Of a stretch of 64,000 nt of DNA, positions 1-7,717 are shown in pieces. The DNA lies in NCBI RefSeq assembly GCF_037094465.1, contig NZ_CP146609.1, forward strand, positions 310,001-374,000. The letters are read 5' to 3'. This DNA is from Pseudodesulfovibrio sp. 5S69. Lineage in GTDB: Bacteria > Desulfobacterota > Desulfovibrionia > Desulfovibrionales > Desulfovibrionaceae. The notes under the pieces were generated by a model that was not told the DNA's origin, ran no database searches, and was given only the letters and a program-made list of their open reading frames with translations. The first letter of the stretch is position 1. The number at the start of each line of letters is the position of its first letter. A program made the position numbers and the translations under genes.

Positions 1-44
1 CCCATTCGAATCCGGGCACCTTTCCGTGGCGGAACGCGCTGCTT

Positions 45-101
45 GTATTACGAATTTAAATTTAGTAGCAAAACGTAACACAAGATGTTGACTCGTGTTA
101 C
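45..101 (+). promoter_or_regulatory. Putative operator region of the hydrogenase-like/Nif-like operon
   Basis: The only long non-coding stretch before the first gene (1-254) is AT-rich around 45-120. It holds GTATTACGAA at 45-54 and an inverted pair GTAACAC (75-81), 13 bases, GTGTTAC (95-101). The same half-sites occur upstream of the [FeFe]-hydrogenase operons and the nickel transporter in this window, so a shared regulator is inferred. As I recall, NikR operators in Geobacter use GTGTTAC and GTAACAC half-sites 13-14 bp apart. Here the spacing fits but the half-sites are in the opposite order. No clear sigma-70 or sigma-54 promoter was identified. Confidence 0.5.
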
Positions 102-254
102 ATCTGCATATATCGTGACGCCTCCACAACTTCGGTTGTGAACGCATCCTGCGGGAAGGGGGTTCTGACCTTAGGGCGAGCGTGTCTCGACGTGTCGCCT
201 TCCCCGTGCATGCGTCGCCGCTCCCCCCCTTCCTCGGGACACCGAGGAGGCACA

Positions 255-1889
255 ATGACACATTCTCCGGCTGTTCAAAGAGCCGTTTTCGATGCCGAGG
301 CAATGGCGCGGACGCAGACGGAAGTTTCCTGTCCGGCCAACGCCTTCGTCGCCCGCGTCCGACTGGCGGACGGCGTTGTGGATGAGGCTTGGAGCACGGG
401 CCGCATGGTCCGGAACATGGACGTGCTGCTCAAGGGCGAACTGGACGCCAAGGGACGCCCCGGCTTCGTCCACCAGGCCCACTGCCTGTGCAACGATGGC
501 CATGCCCTGGCCGCCATCCGGGCCGTGGAGGATCTGGCGGGCGTAACCGTGCCGCACGGTGCGGGCCTGGTGCGCAGGCTGGTCCAGTCCCTGCGATGTA
601 TGCAGGAGCATCTGCTCCATTTTTATCAATTTCATCTGCCCGACTGGGCGAGCCTGGACAGGGCCTTGCGCGCCGACCCGGCCCGAACCGCGGCCTTGGC
701 CGCCCTGCCCGGCGAGGACGCGACCTATTTCCGTGCGCTCAAGGAGCGGCTGCGCGGGCTGGCCGAAGCGCGGGGGGACGGGGAATCCGACGCGCGGCAT
801 GACGATGCGTATCGGGGAACCGACGAACTGCATCTGCTGCTCTACGGACACGCCCTGGACGCCGTGCGGGTCGGCAGATCGCTCCAGGCGGCCCTGGCGC
901 TGCTGGACTGCGGCCCCAAGGGGTTCAAGGCCTACCGCATCGGCGGGTTGCCCGAGGACCTGGATTTGGGCGCGGAAAGCCTGGACCGGTTGCGCGCCAT
1001 CCTTGACGAATGCCGTGGATTCCTCCGCACCGTCTTTCCCGCCGACCTGACTCGGCTGGCCCGCGTCTACGGTTCTTGGAGCGGCCTGGGCGCGGGCGAG
1101 ACCCTGCTGACCTGGGACGACGTGACCGGCGCGGTCCTTGTCGATCCCATGGACGGCGAGGCCGCCTGGGCGCACGCCCAACCGGACGCCGCCGCCATCC
1201 GCGAGGAGCGCGAGCCGGACTGGCAGGGCGCGGACCGGCATCGCTACCGGCTGTTCGCGGATCGAGGCGAGCCGTTGTTCCGTTGGGGCGGGGGCGTCTA
1301 CTTCTGGCTGCCCGCGCCGAGGCACGGGGAGACCGCCTGCGAAGTGGGCCCGCTGGCCCGGGTCATGGGCGGCATGCTCGTCGGCGACCGCGACCTGGAC
1401 CGGACGCTCTCGGACCTGCTCGGCGGCTGCGGCCTGACCATGGCGGCCATGAACTCCACCCTGGGCCGGATCCTGGCGCGGGGCGCGGAGTCCGCCGCCC
1501 TGATGCGCTCCCTGCCGGGGGTGCTGGACGAGCTGGAACGGACCCTGCTCGGGGGGGCTCCCCGCTCCGTGGATTTCGCCCTGCCCCGATCCGGCGTCGG
1601 CGTGGGCCGGGTGGAGGTGCCGCGCGGCGCCCTGACGCACACCGTCCGCTGGGGCAATGGCCGGATACTCAATCACGACTACCTGATCCCGTCCCTGTGG
1701 AACTTCTCCCCGCGCGACACCATGGGCGAGCGCGGCCCGCTTGAGCGCGCCCTCCTGGGCACGCCGGTGGCCGACCCGGACCGCCCCGTGGAAATCCTGC
1801 GCACCCTGCACCAGTTGGACCCCTGCAACGCCTGCCACGTGGTCGTCGAGGACCGCGATACCGGCCGGATCAGTCTGACCACGGCCTGA
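255..1889 (+). CDS. [NiFe]-hydrogenase large-subunit-like protein, divergent, no small-subunit partner
   Basis: This 544-residue protein is homologous to [NiFe]-hydrogenase large subunits. The segment HALAAIRAVED (residues 83-93) follows the usual N-terminal cluster motif. The C-terminal stretch GTPVADPDRPVEILRTLHQL precedes DPCNAC (522-527). Both metal-binding motifs are altered. The N-terminal pair is CLC (Cys77, Cys79, then His83) instead of RxCGxCxxxH. At the C-terminus the usual DPCxxCxxH reads DPCNACHVV, with His one residue after the Cys rather than three. A 17-residue tail follows the last Cys, so proteolytic maturation is possible but the normal cleavage residue is missing. The start at 255 follows GAGGAGG; the open frame extends upstream but has no ribosome site there. 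No small subunit is encoded nearby. It heads an operon with HydE-like, NifHDK-like and HypCDE genes. Four Cys remain, so it could hold a mono- or dinuclear centre built on Fe(CN)2CO. The function is unknown. Confidence 0.8.
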   Translation: MTHSPAVQRAVFDAEAMARTQTEVSCPANAFVARVRLADGVVDEAWSTGRMVRNMDVLLKGELDAKGRPGFVHQAHCLCNDGHALAAIRAVEDLAGVTVPHGAGLVRRLVQSLRCMQEHLLHFYQFHLPDWASLDRALRADPARTAALAALPGEDATYFRALKERLRGLAEARGDGESDARHDDAYRGTDELHLLLYGHALDAVRVGRSLQAALALLDCGPKGFKAYRIGGLPEDLDLGAESLDRLRAILDECRGFLRTVFPADLTRLARVYGSWSGLGAGETLLTWDDVTGAVLVDPMDGEAAWAHAQPDAAAIREEREPDWQGADRHRYRLFADRGEPLFRWGGGVYFWLPAPRHGETACEVGPLARVMGGMLVGDRDLDRTLSDLLGGCGLTMAAMNSTLGRILARGAESAALMRSLPGVLDELERTLLGGAPRSVDFALPRSGVGVGRVEVPRGALTHTVRWGNGRILNHDYLIPSLWNFSPRDTMGERGPLERALLGTPVADPDRPVEILRTLHQLDPCNACHVVVEDRDTGRISLTTA

Positions 1890-1915
1890 TACCCCATGCA
1901 CAAAGGAAACGGAAA

Positions 1916-2926
1916 ATGAATCGAGAGACGATACTGGACGCCCTTCGGGACGATCTCTGCCAGGAGGCCCTGTTCCGACAGGCCGACCAGGTGCGCCGGG
2001 AACAGGTGGGCAGCGAGGTGCAGTTGCGCGGCGTGGTCCATTTTTCCAATTATTGCCGCTGCAACGACCTCTATTGCGGTCTGTTCCGGGACAACGGCCA
2101 GTGCAAGCGGTTCCGCATGACCGAGGACGAGATCGTGGACACGGCCCTGGCCGTGGCCGAGGCGGGCCTGCACACCGTAGTCCTGCAATCGGGCGAGGAC
2201 CCGTTCTTCACCAGGCCCATGCTCTGCTCCGTCATTGAGCGCATTCTGGACAAGGCGGACGTGGCCGTGACCCTGAGCCTCGGGCTACGTTCCCGCGAGG
2301 ACCTGATCGCCTTCCGGGACGCCGGGGCCGAGCGCTATCTCATGAAGCACGAGACCATGAACCCGGCCCTCTATGCGCGCATGCGCCCCGGGCTGAAGCT
2401 CGACGACCGGCTGCGGCTCATCGACCTGCTGCGCGAACTAGGCTTCCAGGTGGGCGTGGGCAACATCGTGGGCCTGCCGGGCCAGACCCTGGAGGACCTG
2501 AGCGAGGACATCCTCTTCTTCCAGGCCTTCCAGCCGGACATGATCAACATCGGCCCGTTCATCCCCCACGCCCAGACCCCGCTCAAGGACGATCCCGCGG
2601 GCGACATCGAACTGATGCTGCGCGTCTTCGCCCTGACCCGGATCGTCACCGGCAACACGCACATGGCCGCGGCCAACACCGTGGCCACCCTGGACCCGGA
2701 CAACGGGCAGTACCGGGCCCTGACCCAGGGCGGAGCCAACGTCATCATGCCCAACTGCAACCCCTTCCTGAAGAGCCGGGAGGACAAGGTCGAGTACGAG
2801 TTTCAGATCACCACACGCAAGCGCTACGTCTCGGTGGACGAGGCCCGGAGCGTGGTCGGCCGGGCCGGGCGAACCATCGGCGGGAGCAAGGGACATTCAT
2901 TCAAACTGCAAGGAGGAACAAATTGA
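1916..2926 (+). CDS. HydE-family radical SAM protein with rearranged cluster motif
   Basis: This 336-residue protein matches HydE of [FeFe]-hydrogenase maturation along its length. Recognisable stretches are VLQSGEDPFFTRPML, the KHETMNP and GNIVGLPGQT segments, and GPFIPHAQTPL near residue 210. HydE acts on organometallic Fe-CO-CN species during H-cluster assembly. The oddity is the radical SAM motif: HydE has CxxxCxxCG, but here the codons read C-R-C-N-D-L-Y-C-G. The middle Cys has moved two positions and an Asp sits where it should be (CxCxxxxC). A second, canonical HydE-type protein is encoded at 10349-11236, so this copy is probably specialised to the Nif-like operon. Its stop overlaps the TTG start of the NifH-like gene, implying coupled translation. 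It could bind a site-differentiated cluster with changed ligands, or have lost SAM chemistry. Confidence 0.85.
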   Translation: MNRETILDALRDDLCQEALFRQADQVRREQVGSEVQLRGVVHFSNYCRCNDLYCGLFRDNGQCKRFRMTEDEIVDTALAVAEAGLHTVVLQSGEDPFFTRPMLCSVIERILDKADVAVTLSLGLRSREDLIAFRDAGAERYLMKHETMNPALYARMRPGLKLDDRLRLIDLLRELGFQVGVGNIVGLPGQTLEDLSEDILFFQAFQPDMINIGPFIPHAQTPLKDDPAGDIELMLRVFALTRIVTGNTHMAAANTVATLDPDNGQYRALTQGGANVIMPNCNPFLKSREDKVEYEFQITTRKRYVSVDEARSVVGRAGRTIGGSKGHSFKLQGGTN

Positions 2927-3690
2927 TCAAGGTAGCGATCTACGGCAAGGGCGGCATCGGCAAGTCCACGGTGACTTCCGGGATTTCCGCAGCCCTGGGC
3001 CTTGAAGGATACAATGTCATGCAGGTGGGCTGCGACCCCAAGACGGACTCCACCATCAACCTGCTCGGCGGCACCCCTCCGCCTCCCATCCTGCAATACC
3101 TTCAGGAACAGGGCAGGCCCGAGACCCTGGAAGCCATCGTGCGACGCGGCTTCGGCGGCGTGGCCTGCATGGAGGTGGGCGGTCCCACGCCGGGCGTGGG
3201 CTGTTTCGGCCGGGGCATGCTCACGGCCTTCGAACTGCTCGACGAGATGGGGGCCTACGAGCGCTTCCAGCCGGACGTGGTCCTGTACGACATCCTGGCC
3301 GACATCGTCTGCGGCGGCATTGCCGTGCCCATGCGCGAGGGGTTCGCGGACAAGGTCTGCATCGTCACCTCGGGCGAGAAGATGGCCCTGCTGGCCGCCC
3401 AGAACATCATTTTGGCCCTGCGCAACTTCGCAGACCGCAACTACGCCGAGCTGGGCGGCCTGATCCTCAACTGCCGCGACATGGCCGACGAGGTCGAGCG
3501 GGTGGAGGAGTTCGCCCGCAAGATGGACACCGAGGTCATCGGCGTGATTCCGCGCGACACGGTCATCCACAAGTTCGAGGAAGAGGGCAGGACCATCGTG
3601 GAGGGCGACCGGACCCTGCCGACCTCCGCACGGTTCTTCGACCTGGCCCGAACCATCGTCAATTTCGCCGAAAAACGGAATGCAGCCTAA
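2923..3690 (+). CDS. NifH-like ATP-dependent reductase (Fe protein homologue)
   Basis: This 255-residue protein has all the Fe-protein hallmarks. It has a deviant Walker A GKGGIGKST (residues 8-16), the switch region GCDPKTDST (36-44), GPTPGVGCFGRG with Cys94, and DIVCGG with Cys130. Those two Cys bridge a [4Fe-4S] cluster across the homodimer. The family couples ATP hydrolysis to one-electron transfer to a NifDK-, BchNB-, CfbD- or MarDK-type partner. The start is TTG at 2923, placed well after AAGGAGG and overlapping the upstream stop. Its partners follow immediately at 3704 and 5012. It is shorter than NifH (about 290 residues), ending soon after the nucleotide-binding core, as in other nitrogenase-like reductases. 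Confidence 0.92.
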   Translation: MIKVAIYGKGGIGKSTVTSGISAALGLEGYNVMQVGCDPKTDSTINLLGGTPPPPILQYLQEQGRPETLEAIVRRGFGGVACMEVGGPTPGVGCFGRGMLTAFELLDEMGAYERFQPDVVLYDILADIVCGGIAVPMREGFADKVCIVTSGEKMALLAAQNIILALRNFADRNYAELGGLILNCRDMADEVERVEEFARKMDTEVIGVIPRDTVIHKFEEEGRTIVEGDRTLPTSARFFDLARTIVNFAEKRNAA

Positions 3691-3703
3691 CCGGGAGGAA
3701 AAC

Positions 3704-5002
3704 ATGGATCTGGATCACGCCCGCGTCCGCATCGAGGACCTGCGGGAAAAAGCGGATTTCCCCTTCGCCCCCCTGGAAGGCGTGGGGCCCAACCTGGCTG
3801 GCTGGGGGGTCATCGAGACCTGCCTGCTCCTGCCCGAGTCCGTGGCCATCATGGCCGGGCCTTCGGCCTGCCTGCGCCACTCGGCCTTCATGGCCCACGC
3901 GCGCGGCTTCACCGAGCGGTTCCACATGCTCTGCATCGAGGAACTGGACATGACCATGGGCAACCACCTGCCCCTGGTGGAGCAAGGCATGGCCGACATC
4001 CTGGCCCGGCGCGACGAAAAGGTCGCCTTCCTCATCGTGGGCTGTCCGGACTACATCCTGGGCACGGACTTCACCGGGGTCATCAACCGGCTGGAGGCGT
4101 CCACCGGCAGGCGGATCATCCTCGGGGCCATGGCCCCCATCACCATCGGCCTCAAGGAGTCGCCCTTCACCTCGGCCTACACCTCGTTCTTCGAGTTCCT
4201 CAAGCACGAGAAGCGCGAACCCAAGGACGACCGGATCAACCTGCTGGGCACCTTCATGCCCCTGTCCGCTTCCGGCGAATTCTACCGGGTCCTGGCCGAC
4301 GCCGAGCTGGACGACGTGCTCCAGATCCCCCTCTGCCCGGACCTTGAGACCTTCGCGGGCATGGCCCACGCCCGGGCCTCGGTGGTCATGCATCCCCTGG
4401 CCAATGGATTGAGCGGCAAGCTGCAGGGCGAGATGGACATTCCGACCTGCTTTGCGCCCACCGCCTACGGCTTTTCGACCATCCGGGAGCAGTACGGGCT
4501 CATCGGCGAGGCCGTGGGCCGCACCCTTGCCGTCGACAAGATCGAGGCAGACGCCCGCGAGGCGGCCCGGCCCATGCTCGACGCCCTGCGCGGAAAGAAC
4601 GTGGCCGTGGGGTGCAGCATCAACGGCAGCCCCTTCGAGCTGGCCCTGTTCCTGGTGGACCAGGGCGTGAACGTGGAGACCCTGTTCGCGCGCGGGACCA
4701 TCAAACCCTATGAGTGGAAGCTCATCGAACAACTGCGCGCGGCCAAGCCGGACATCCAGGTGTACAACGTCTCCCATCCGGCCCTGTACGGCCGGACCGA
4801 GCCCTTCGACCACGTGGAGGTGGCCTACGGGGTGGACGCGGGCATGTTTTGCGCCCACGCGGCCAACGTGCCCCTGTCCCGTTACCAGGAACAAAAGTAC
4901 GGCTTCGAAGCCACCCTGTGGATGCTGGACCAGACCCGAGAGGCCATGGAGCACCCTGTGGCCAACTACGACTGGATCTACGCCCACGACTTTCTCATCT
5001 AA
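3704..5002 (+). CDS. NifD-like nitrogenase-superfamily subunit, alpha type
   Basis: This 432-residue protein has the NifD/BchN fold pattern. Three N-terminal Cys match the P-cluster or [4Fe-4S] ligand positions: Cys40, Cys56 in GPSAC, and Cys114 in VGCPDYILGTDF, which corresponds to the nitrogenase CPxxLIGDD segment. In the region that carries the FeMo-cofactor Cys in NifD (HCYRSM type) this protein reads VVMHPLANG, so that Cys is absent. It is therefore not a classical nitrogenase but a member of the nitrogenase-like group that includes DPOR, COR, CfbD and methylthio-alkane reductase. It probably receives electrons from the NifH-like protein and pairs with the next gene. The start at 3704 is preferred over an in-frame ATG at 3680 because GGGAGG lies between them. 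The substrate is unknown. Confidence 0.88.
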   Translation: MDLDHARVRIEDLREKADFPFAPLEGVGPNLAGWGVIETCLLLPESVAIMAGPSACLRHSAFMAHARGFTERFHMLCIEELDMTMGNHLPLVEQGMADILARRDEKVAFLIVGCPDYILGTDFTGVINRLEASTGRRIILGAMAPITIGLKESPFTSAYTSFFEFLKHEKREPKDDRINLLGTFMPLSASGEFYRVLADAELDDVLQIPLCPDLETFAGMAHARASVVMHPLANGLSGKLQGEMDIPTCFAPTAYGFSTIREQYGLIGEAVGRTLAVDKIEADAREAARPMLDALRGKNVAVGCSINGSPFELALFLVDQGVNVETLFARGTIKPYEWKLIEQLRAAKPDIQVYNVSHPALYGRTEPFDHVEVAYGVDAGMFCAHAANVPLSRYQEQKYGFEATLWMLDQTREAMEHPVANYDWIYAHDFLI

Positions 5003-5011
5003 GGAATTGTC

Positions 5012-6217
5012 ATGAAAGAATATCATCACCTTCTCCCCCTGGCCACGGGCTACTTCGGTGTCAGCTCGGCCCTGTACGATTTCGAGGGGCTCGTTGTGGT
5101 CTACGGCCCGGCGGGCGGGGCCTGGCACATCAACATCGAGGACGAGCCGCGCTGGTACCGGGGCCCGGCCACGGTGGTCGGCGCGGGCCTGCTGGAAATG
5201 GACGTCATCCTGGGCAACGACGACAAGTTCATCGACAACATCGTCAAGACCGCCGAGGGGTTGAACCGCCGCTTCGTGGCCCTGGCCGGCACGCCCATCT
5301 CCGAAATCATCGGCACGGACCTCAAGGGGTTCGCCCGAACCATCGAATCGCGCACCGGCCTGCCGGTCTTCATGGTCCCCACGGCCGGGTCCGAGCCCTA
5401 TCCCGAGGGGGCGTCCAAGGCCTTCCTAGCCCTGGCCGACAAGTTCATGGACCCGGACGCACCCGGCATCGGCAACGGCGTCAACGTGCTCGGGGCCATC
5501 CACCTGTCCACCGGCAAGGAAGCGCACCTCGGCCCGCTATTCGACATCCTCCGCGAGGAGGGCTTCTGGCTGATGAGTACCTTCGCCGGGCCCGTGCTCG
5601 GATTGAGCGATCCCCTGGAAGGCGTGCGCAACGCGGCGGGCGCGGGGGTCAACGCCGTCATCTCCACCAGCGGCCTGGCCCTGGCCAAGCGCATGTATAC
5701 GGACCACGGCATCCCGTTCGTGGTCGGCATGCCAGTCGGGCTGGCGGGCTGCAACGCCTTCCTGGCCATGCTGCGCGGCGAGGAGCCGCCCGCGCCGGAC
5801 AGGCCGGACCAGGCCGCCCCGCAACGACACGCCCTGGTCATCGGCGAGCCGGTCATGAGCTACGGCCTGAAGCACTGCCTGGTCCACGACTTCGGCATCC
5901 CGCGCGTGGACGTGGTCTGCGTGGCCCCGAGCCAGGCGCTCTTTTGCGAGTCGTCGGGCCGAGGCGGCCTGCTGGCCGAACGCGGGCCCCACGACCGGGA
6001 CACGGACGGCGAGGCCGAGATCGCCGCCCTGATGAACGACCCCTCAGTGGATCTGATCGTGGCCGACCCCTGCTACCGAGCCTTGACCAATGGTCCGGCC
6101 GTGTTTGTGGACCTGCCGCACGTGGCCATGAGCGCCCGCATCCACTGGGACCTGGACTACGAATACATCGGCGAGCCGGGGTACGACTACCTTGCCTCAC
6201 ATCTACTGGACGACTGA
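5012..6217 (+). CDS. NifK-like nitrogenase-superfamily subunit, beta type, lacking cluster Cys
   Basis: This 401-residue protein has NifK-like landmarks: YGPAGGAWH (residues 31-39), LLEMDVILGNDDKF (60-73, like the NifK E-x-D-x-V-F-G-G segment) and TPISEIIGTDLKGF (94-107, like the NifK CMAEVIGDDL segment). At each position where NifK has a P-cluster Cys this protein has a non-Cys residue (Ala/Gly/Thr). The heterodimer would thus have three Cys from the alpha-like subunit and none from this one, an arrangement reminiscent of DPOR, where an Asp supplies the fourth ligand. All Cys are in the second half. It starts 9 bp after the NifD-like stop with an AAGGA site, so the two are surely co-translated. 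It may be a diverged docking or regulatory half. Confidence 0.85.
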   Translation: MKEYHHLLPLATGYFGVSSALYDFEGLVVVYGPAGGAWHINIEDEPRWYRGPATVVGAGLLEMDVILGNDDKFIDNIVKTAEGLNRRFVALAGTPISEIIGTDLKGFARTIESRTGLPVFMVPTAGSEPYPEGASKAFLALADKFMDPDAPGIGNGVNVLGAIHLSTGKEAHLGPLFDILREEGFWLMSTFAGPVLGLSDPLEGVRNAAGAGVNAVISTSGLALAKRMYTDHGIPFVVGMPVGLAGCNAFLAMLRGEEPPAPDRPDQAAPQRHALVIGEPVMSYGLKHCLVHDFGIPRVDVVCVAPSQALFCESSGRGGLLAERGPHDRDTDGEAEIAALMNDPSVDLIVADPCYRALTNGPAVFVDLPHVAMSARIHWDLDYEYIGEPGYDYLASHLLDD

Positions 6218-6233
6218 ACCCAAGGAGGAAACC

Positions 6234-6482
6234 ATGTGTCTCGCCGTTCCCGCCGAAGTGCTCTCCATTGACGCCGACGTGGCCGTCTGCCGCGTGGACC
6301 GGGGGCAGACCACGGTCAAGGCGTCCCTGATGCTTCTGCCCGCCGCGCCCGAGGTGGGCGAATTCCTGATCATCCACGCCGGGTTCGCCTTGCGCGTCCT
6401 GGACCGGGAGGAGGCCGAGGAAAGCCTGCGCGCGCTCAATGAAGCCGTGGGCTGTCCCCTGGGTACGGGTACCGAGGAATAA
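6234..6482 (+). CDS. hypC: HypC, Fe(CN)2CO carrier chaperone
   Basis: This 82-residue protein begins MCLAVPAEV, with the essential Cys2, and carries the conserved IHAGFAL segment with its His. HypC binds HypD and carries the Fe(CN)2CO unit to the hydrogenase large subunit. AAGGAGG precedes the ATG, and the spacer to the NifK-like stop is only 16 bp, so it belongs to the same transcript. The family is also written HypC/HybG. The sequence looks canonical, so it may serve the normal [NiFe] hydrogenases of the cell as well as the divergent large subunit at 255-1889. Confidence 0.95.
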   Translation: MCLAVPAEVLSIDADVAVCRVDRGQTTVKASLMLLPAAPEVGEFLIIHAGFALRVLDREEAEESLRALNEAVGCPLGTGTEE

Positions 6483-6485
6483 ACT

Positions 6486-7580
6486 ATGAGCTTTGAATTA
6501 CTGGAAAAGTTCCGTGATCCGGCCCTGTGCCGGAAAATCCTCGACAAGATGGAATCCGAACTGGACCGGGAGCTGCGCTTCATGGAGGTCTGCGGCACCC
6601 ATACCGTGGCCATCTTCCAGAGCGGGCTGCGCTCCCTCCTGCCGGAAAAGATCGTCCATCTCTCCGGGCCTGGCTGTCCGGTCTGCGTGACCCACGAGTC
6701 CGAGGTCAACGCCTTTCTGGACCTGGCGGGGCACGAAAACGTCATCCTGGCCACCTTCGGCGATCTCATGCGCGTTCCCGGCGACAAGGGCCGCAACCTG
6801 AAGAAGGCCGTGGCCGACGGGGCGCGGGTCAAGGTGGTCTATTCGCCCTTCGACACCCTTAAGCTGGCCAAGGAGAACCCCGGCGACCTGGTGGTCTTCA
6901 TCGGCGTGGGCTTCGAGACCACGGCCCCGACCATTGCCGCGACCATGAAGATGGCCCGCGAGCAGGGCATCGACAACCTGCGCATCCTCTGTTTCCACAA
7001 GACCGTGCCCACCGCGCTCGACGCGCTGCTGTCGGACGAGGCCATCAACATCGACGGCTTTATCCTGCCCGGCCACGTGTCGGCCATCATCGGCGTGGAG
7101 CCGTACGAATTCATCGCCGAGAACTACGCCAAGTCCGCCGTGGTCACCGGGTTCGAGCCCCTGGACATCCTCCAGTCCCTGAACCAGATGATCGAGTGGC
7201 GAAACAAGGGCGAGGCCCACGTGGCCAACAACTACACGCGCATCGTCGGCGAGCATGGCAACCCCAAGGCGCTCGAGATCATGTACGAGGTCTTCGAGCC
7301 CTGCGACGCCCTGTGGCGCGGCCTGGGCCTGATCCCCGGCTCCGGGCTGGAAATTCGGCCCGAGTGGGAGTCCTTCGACGCCAAGAAGCAGTTCGGCATC
7401 GAGATCAAGGAGAGCCCGGCCCTGCCCGGCTGCAAGTGCGGCGACATCCTCAAGGGTGTCAAGCAGCCGGACCAGTGCCCGCTGTTCGGCAAGGCCTGCA
7501 CCCCGGCCAACCCGGTCGGCCCGTGCATGGTCTCCACCGAAGGCTCCTGTGCCGCCTACTACAAATACAAATTGGATTAG
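6486..7580 (+). CDS. hypD: HypD, scaffold for Fe(CN)2CO assembly
   Basis: This 364-residue protein is a full-length HypD. It has CGTH (36-39), GPGCPVC (61-67), GFETTAPT in the middle, and the C-terminal Cys-rich part CPLFGKACTP...GPCMVSTEGSC that holds the [4Fe-4S] cluster. HypD is the scaffold on which two cyanides and a CO are placed on iron before transfer through HypC. It starts 3 bp after hypC. All catalytic Cys are present, so this part of the operon should be functional. It is separated from hypE by a 124-bp inverted-repeat element rather than the usual short spacer. Confidence 0.96.
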   Translation: MSFELLEKFRDPALCRKILDKMESELDRELRFMEVCGTHTVAIFQSGLRSLLPEKIVHLSGPGCPVCVTHESEVNAFLDLAGHENVILATFGDLMRVPGDKGRNLKKAVADGARVKVVYSPFDTLKLAKENPGDLVVFIGVGFETTAPTIAATMKMAREQGIDNLRILCFHKTVPTALDALLSDEAINIDGFILPGHVSAIIGVEPYEFIAENYAKSAVVTGFEPLDILQSLNQMIEWRNKGEAHVANNYTRIVGEHGNPKALEIMYEVFEPCDALWRGLGLIPGSGLEIRPEWESFDAKKQFGIEIKESPALPGCKCGDILKGVKQPDQCPLFGKACTPANPVGPCMVSTEGSCAAYYKYKLD

Positions 7581-7704
7581 CAGGCTGTTGAAAAATGCGC
7601 GATTGCTGCGTTGCTGCGAAAAGTTCAAATCCTTGCGTCCGTTTTGTGCGCGGCGGCCTTGAACTTTTCCTGCGCCTTGCACTCGTCCCTTTTTGAACAG
7701 CCTG
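7581..7704. repeat. 124-bp element with terminal inverted repeats between hypD and hypE
   Basis: The ends are CAGGCTGTTGAAAAA (7581-7595) and TTTTTGAACAGCCTG (7690-7704), inverted repeats with one mismatch. The interior has a second short inverted pair, AAGTTCAA and TTGAACTT. The element begins directly after the hypD stop and ends just before the hypE ribosome site. It looks like a non-autonomous miniature element that folds into a hairpin in the mRNA. It could dampen or stabilise hypE expression. Confidence 0.75.
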
Positions 7705-7717
7705 AAAGGGTGATATC

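Noticed and set aside
1..20. TTCGAAT near the left edge as a possible tRNA T-loop
   Set aside because: The flanking bases do not form the required 5-bp T-stem, and the rest of a tRNA would lie outside the window; too little to call.
171..1901. Long antisense open frame opposite the hydrogenase-like gene (576 codons)
   Set aside because: High GC gives long antisense frames throughout the window; its product is Gly/Gln/Arg-rich with no recognisable motif, and the plus-strand frame has clear homology.
2923..6217. Reading the NifHDK-like genes as a nitrogenase for N2 fixation
   Set aside because: The FeMo-cofactor Cys region is absent in the alpha-like subunit, the beta-like subunit lacks P-cluster Cys, and no nifB, nifE or nifN is nearby.
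5853..6377. Minus-strand frame opposite the NifK-like and hypC junction
   Set aside because: Arg/Gly/Pro-rich shadow of genuine plus-strand genes with no start signal.
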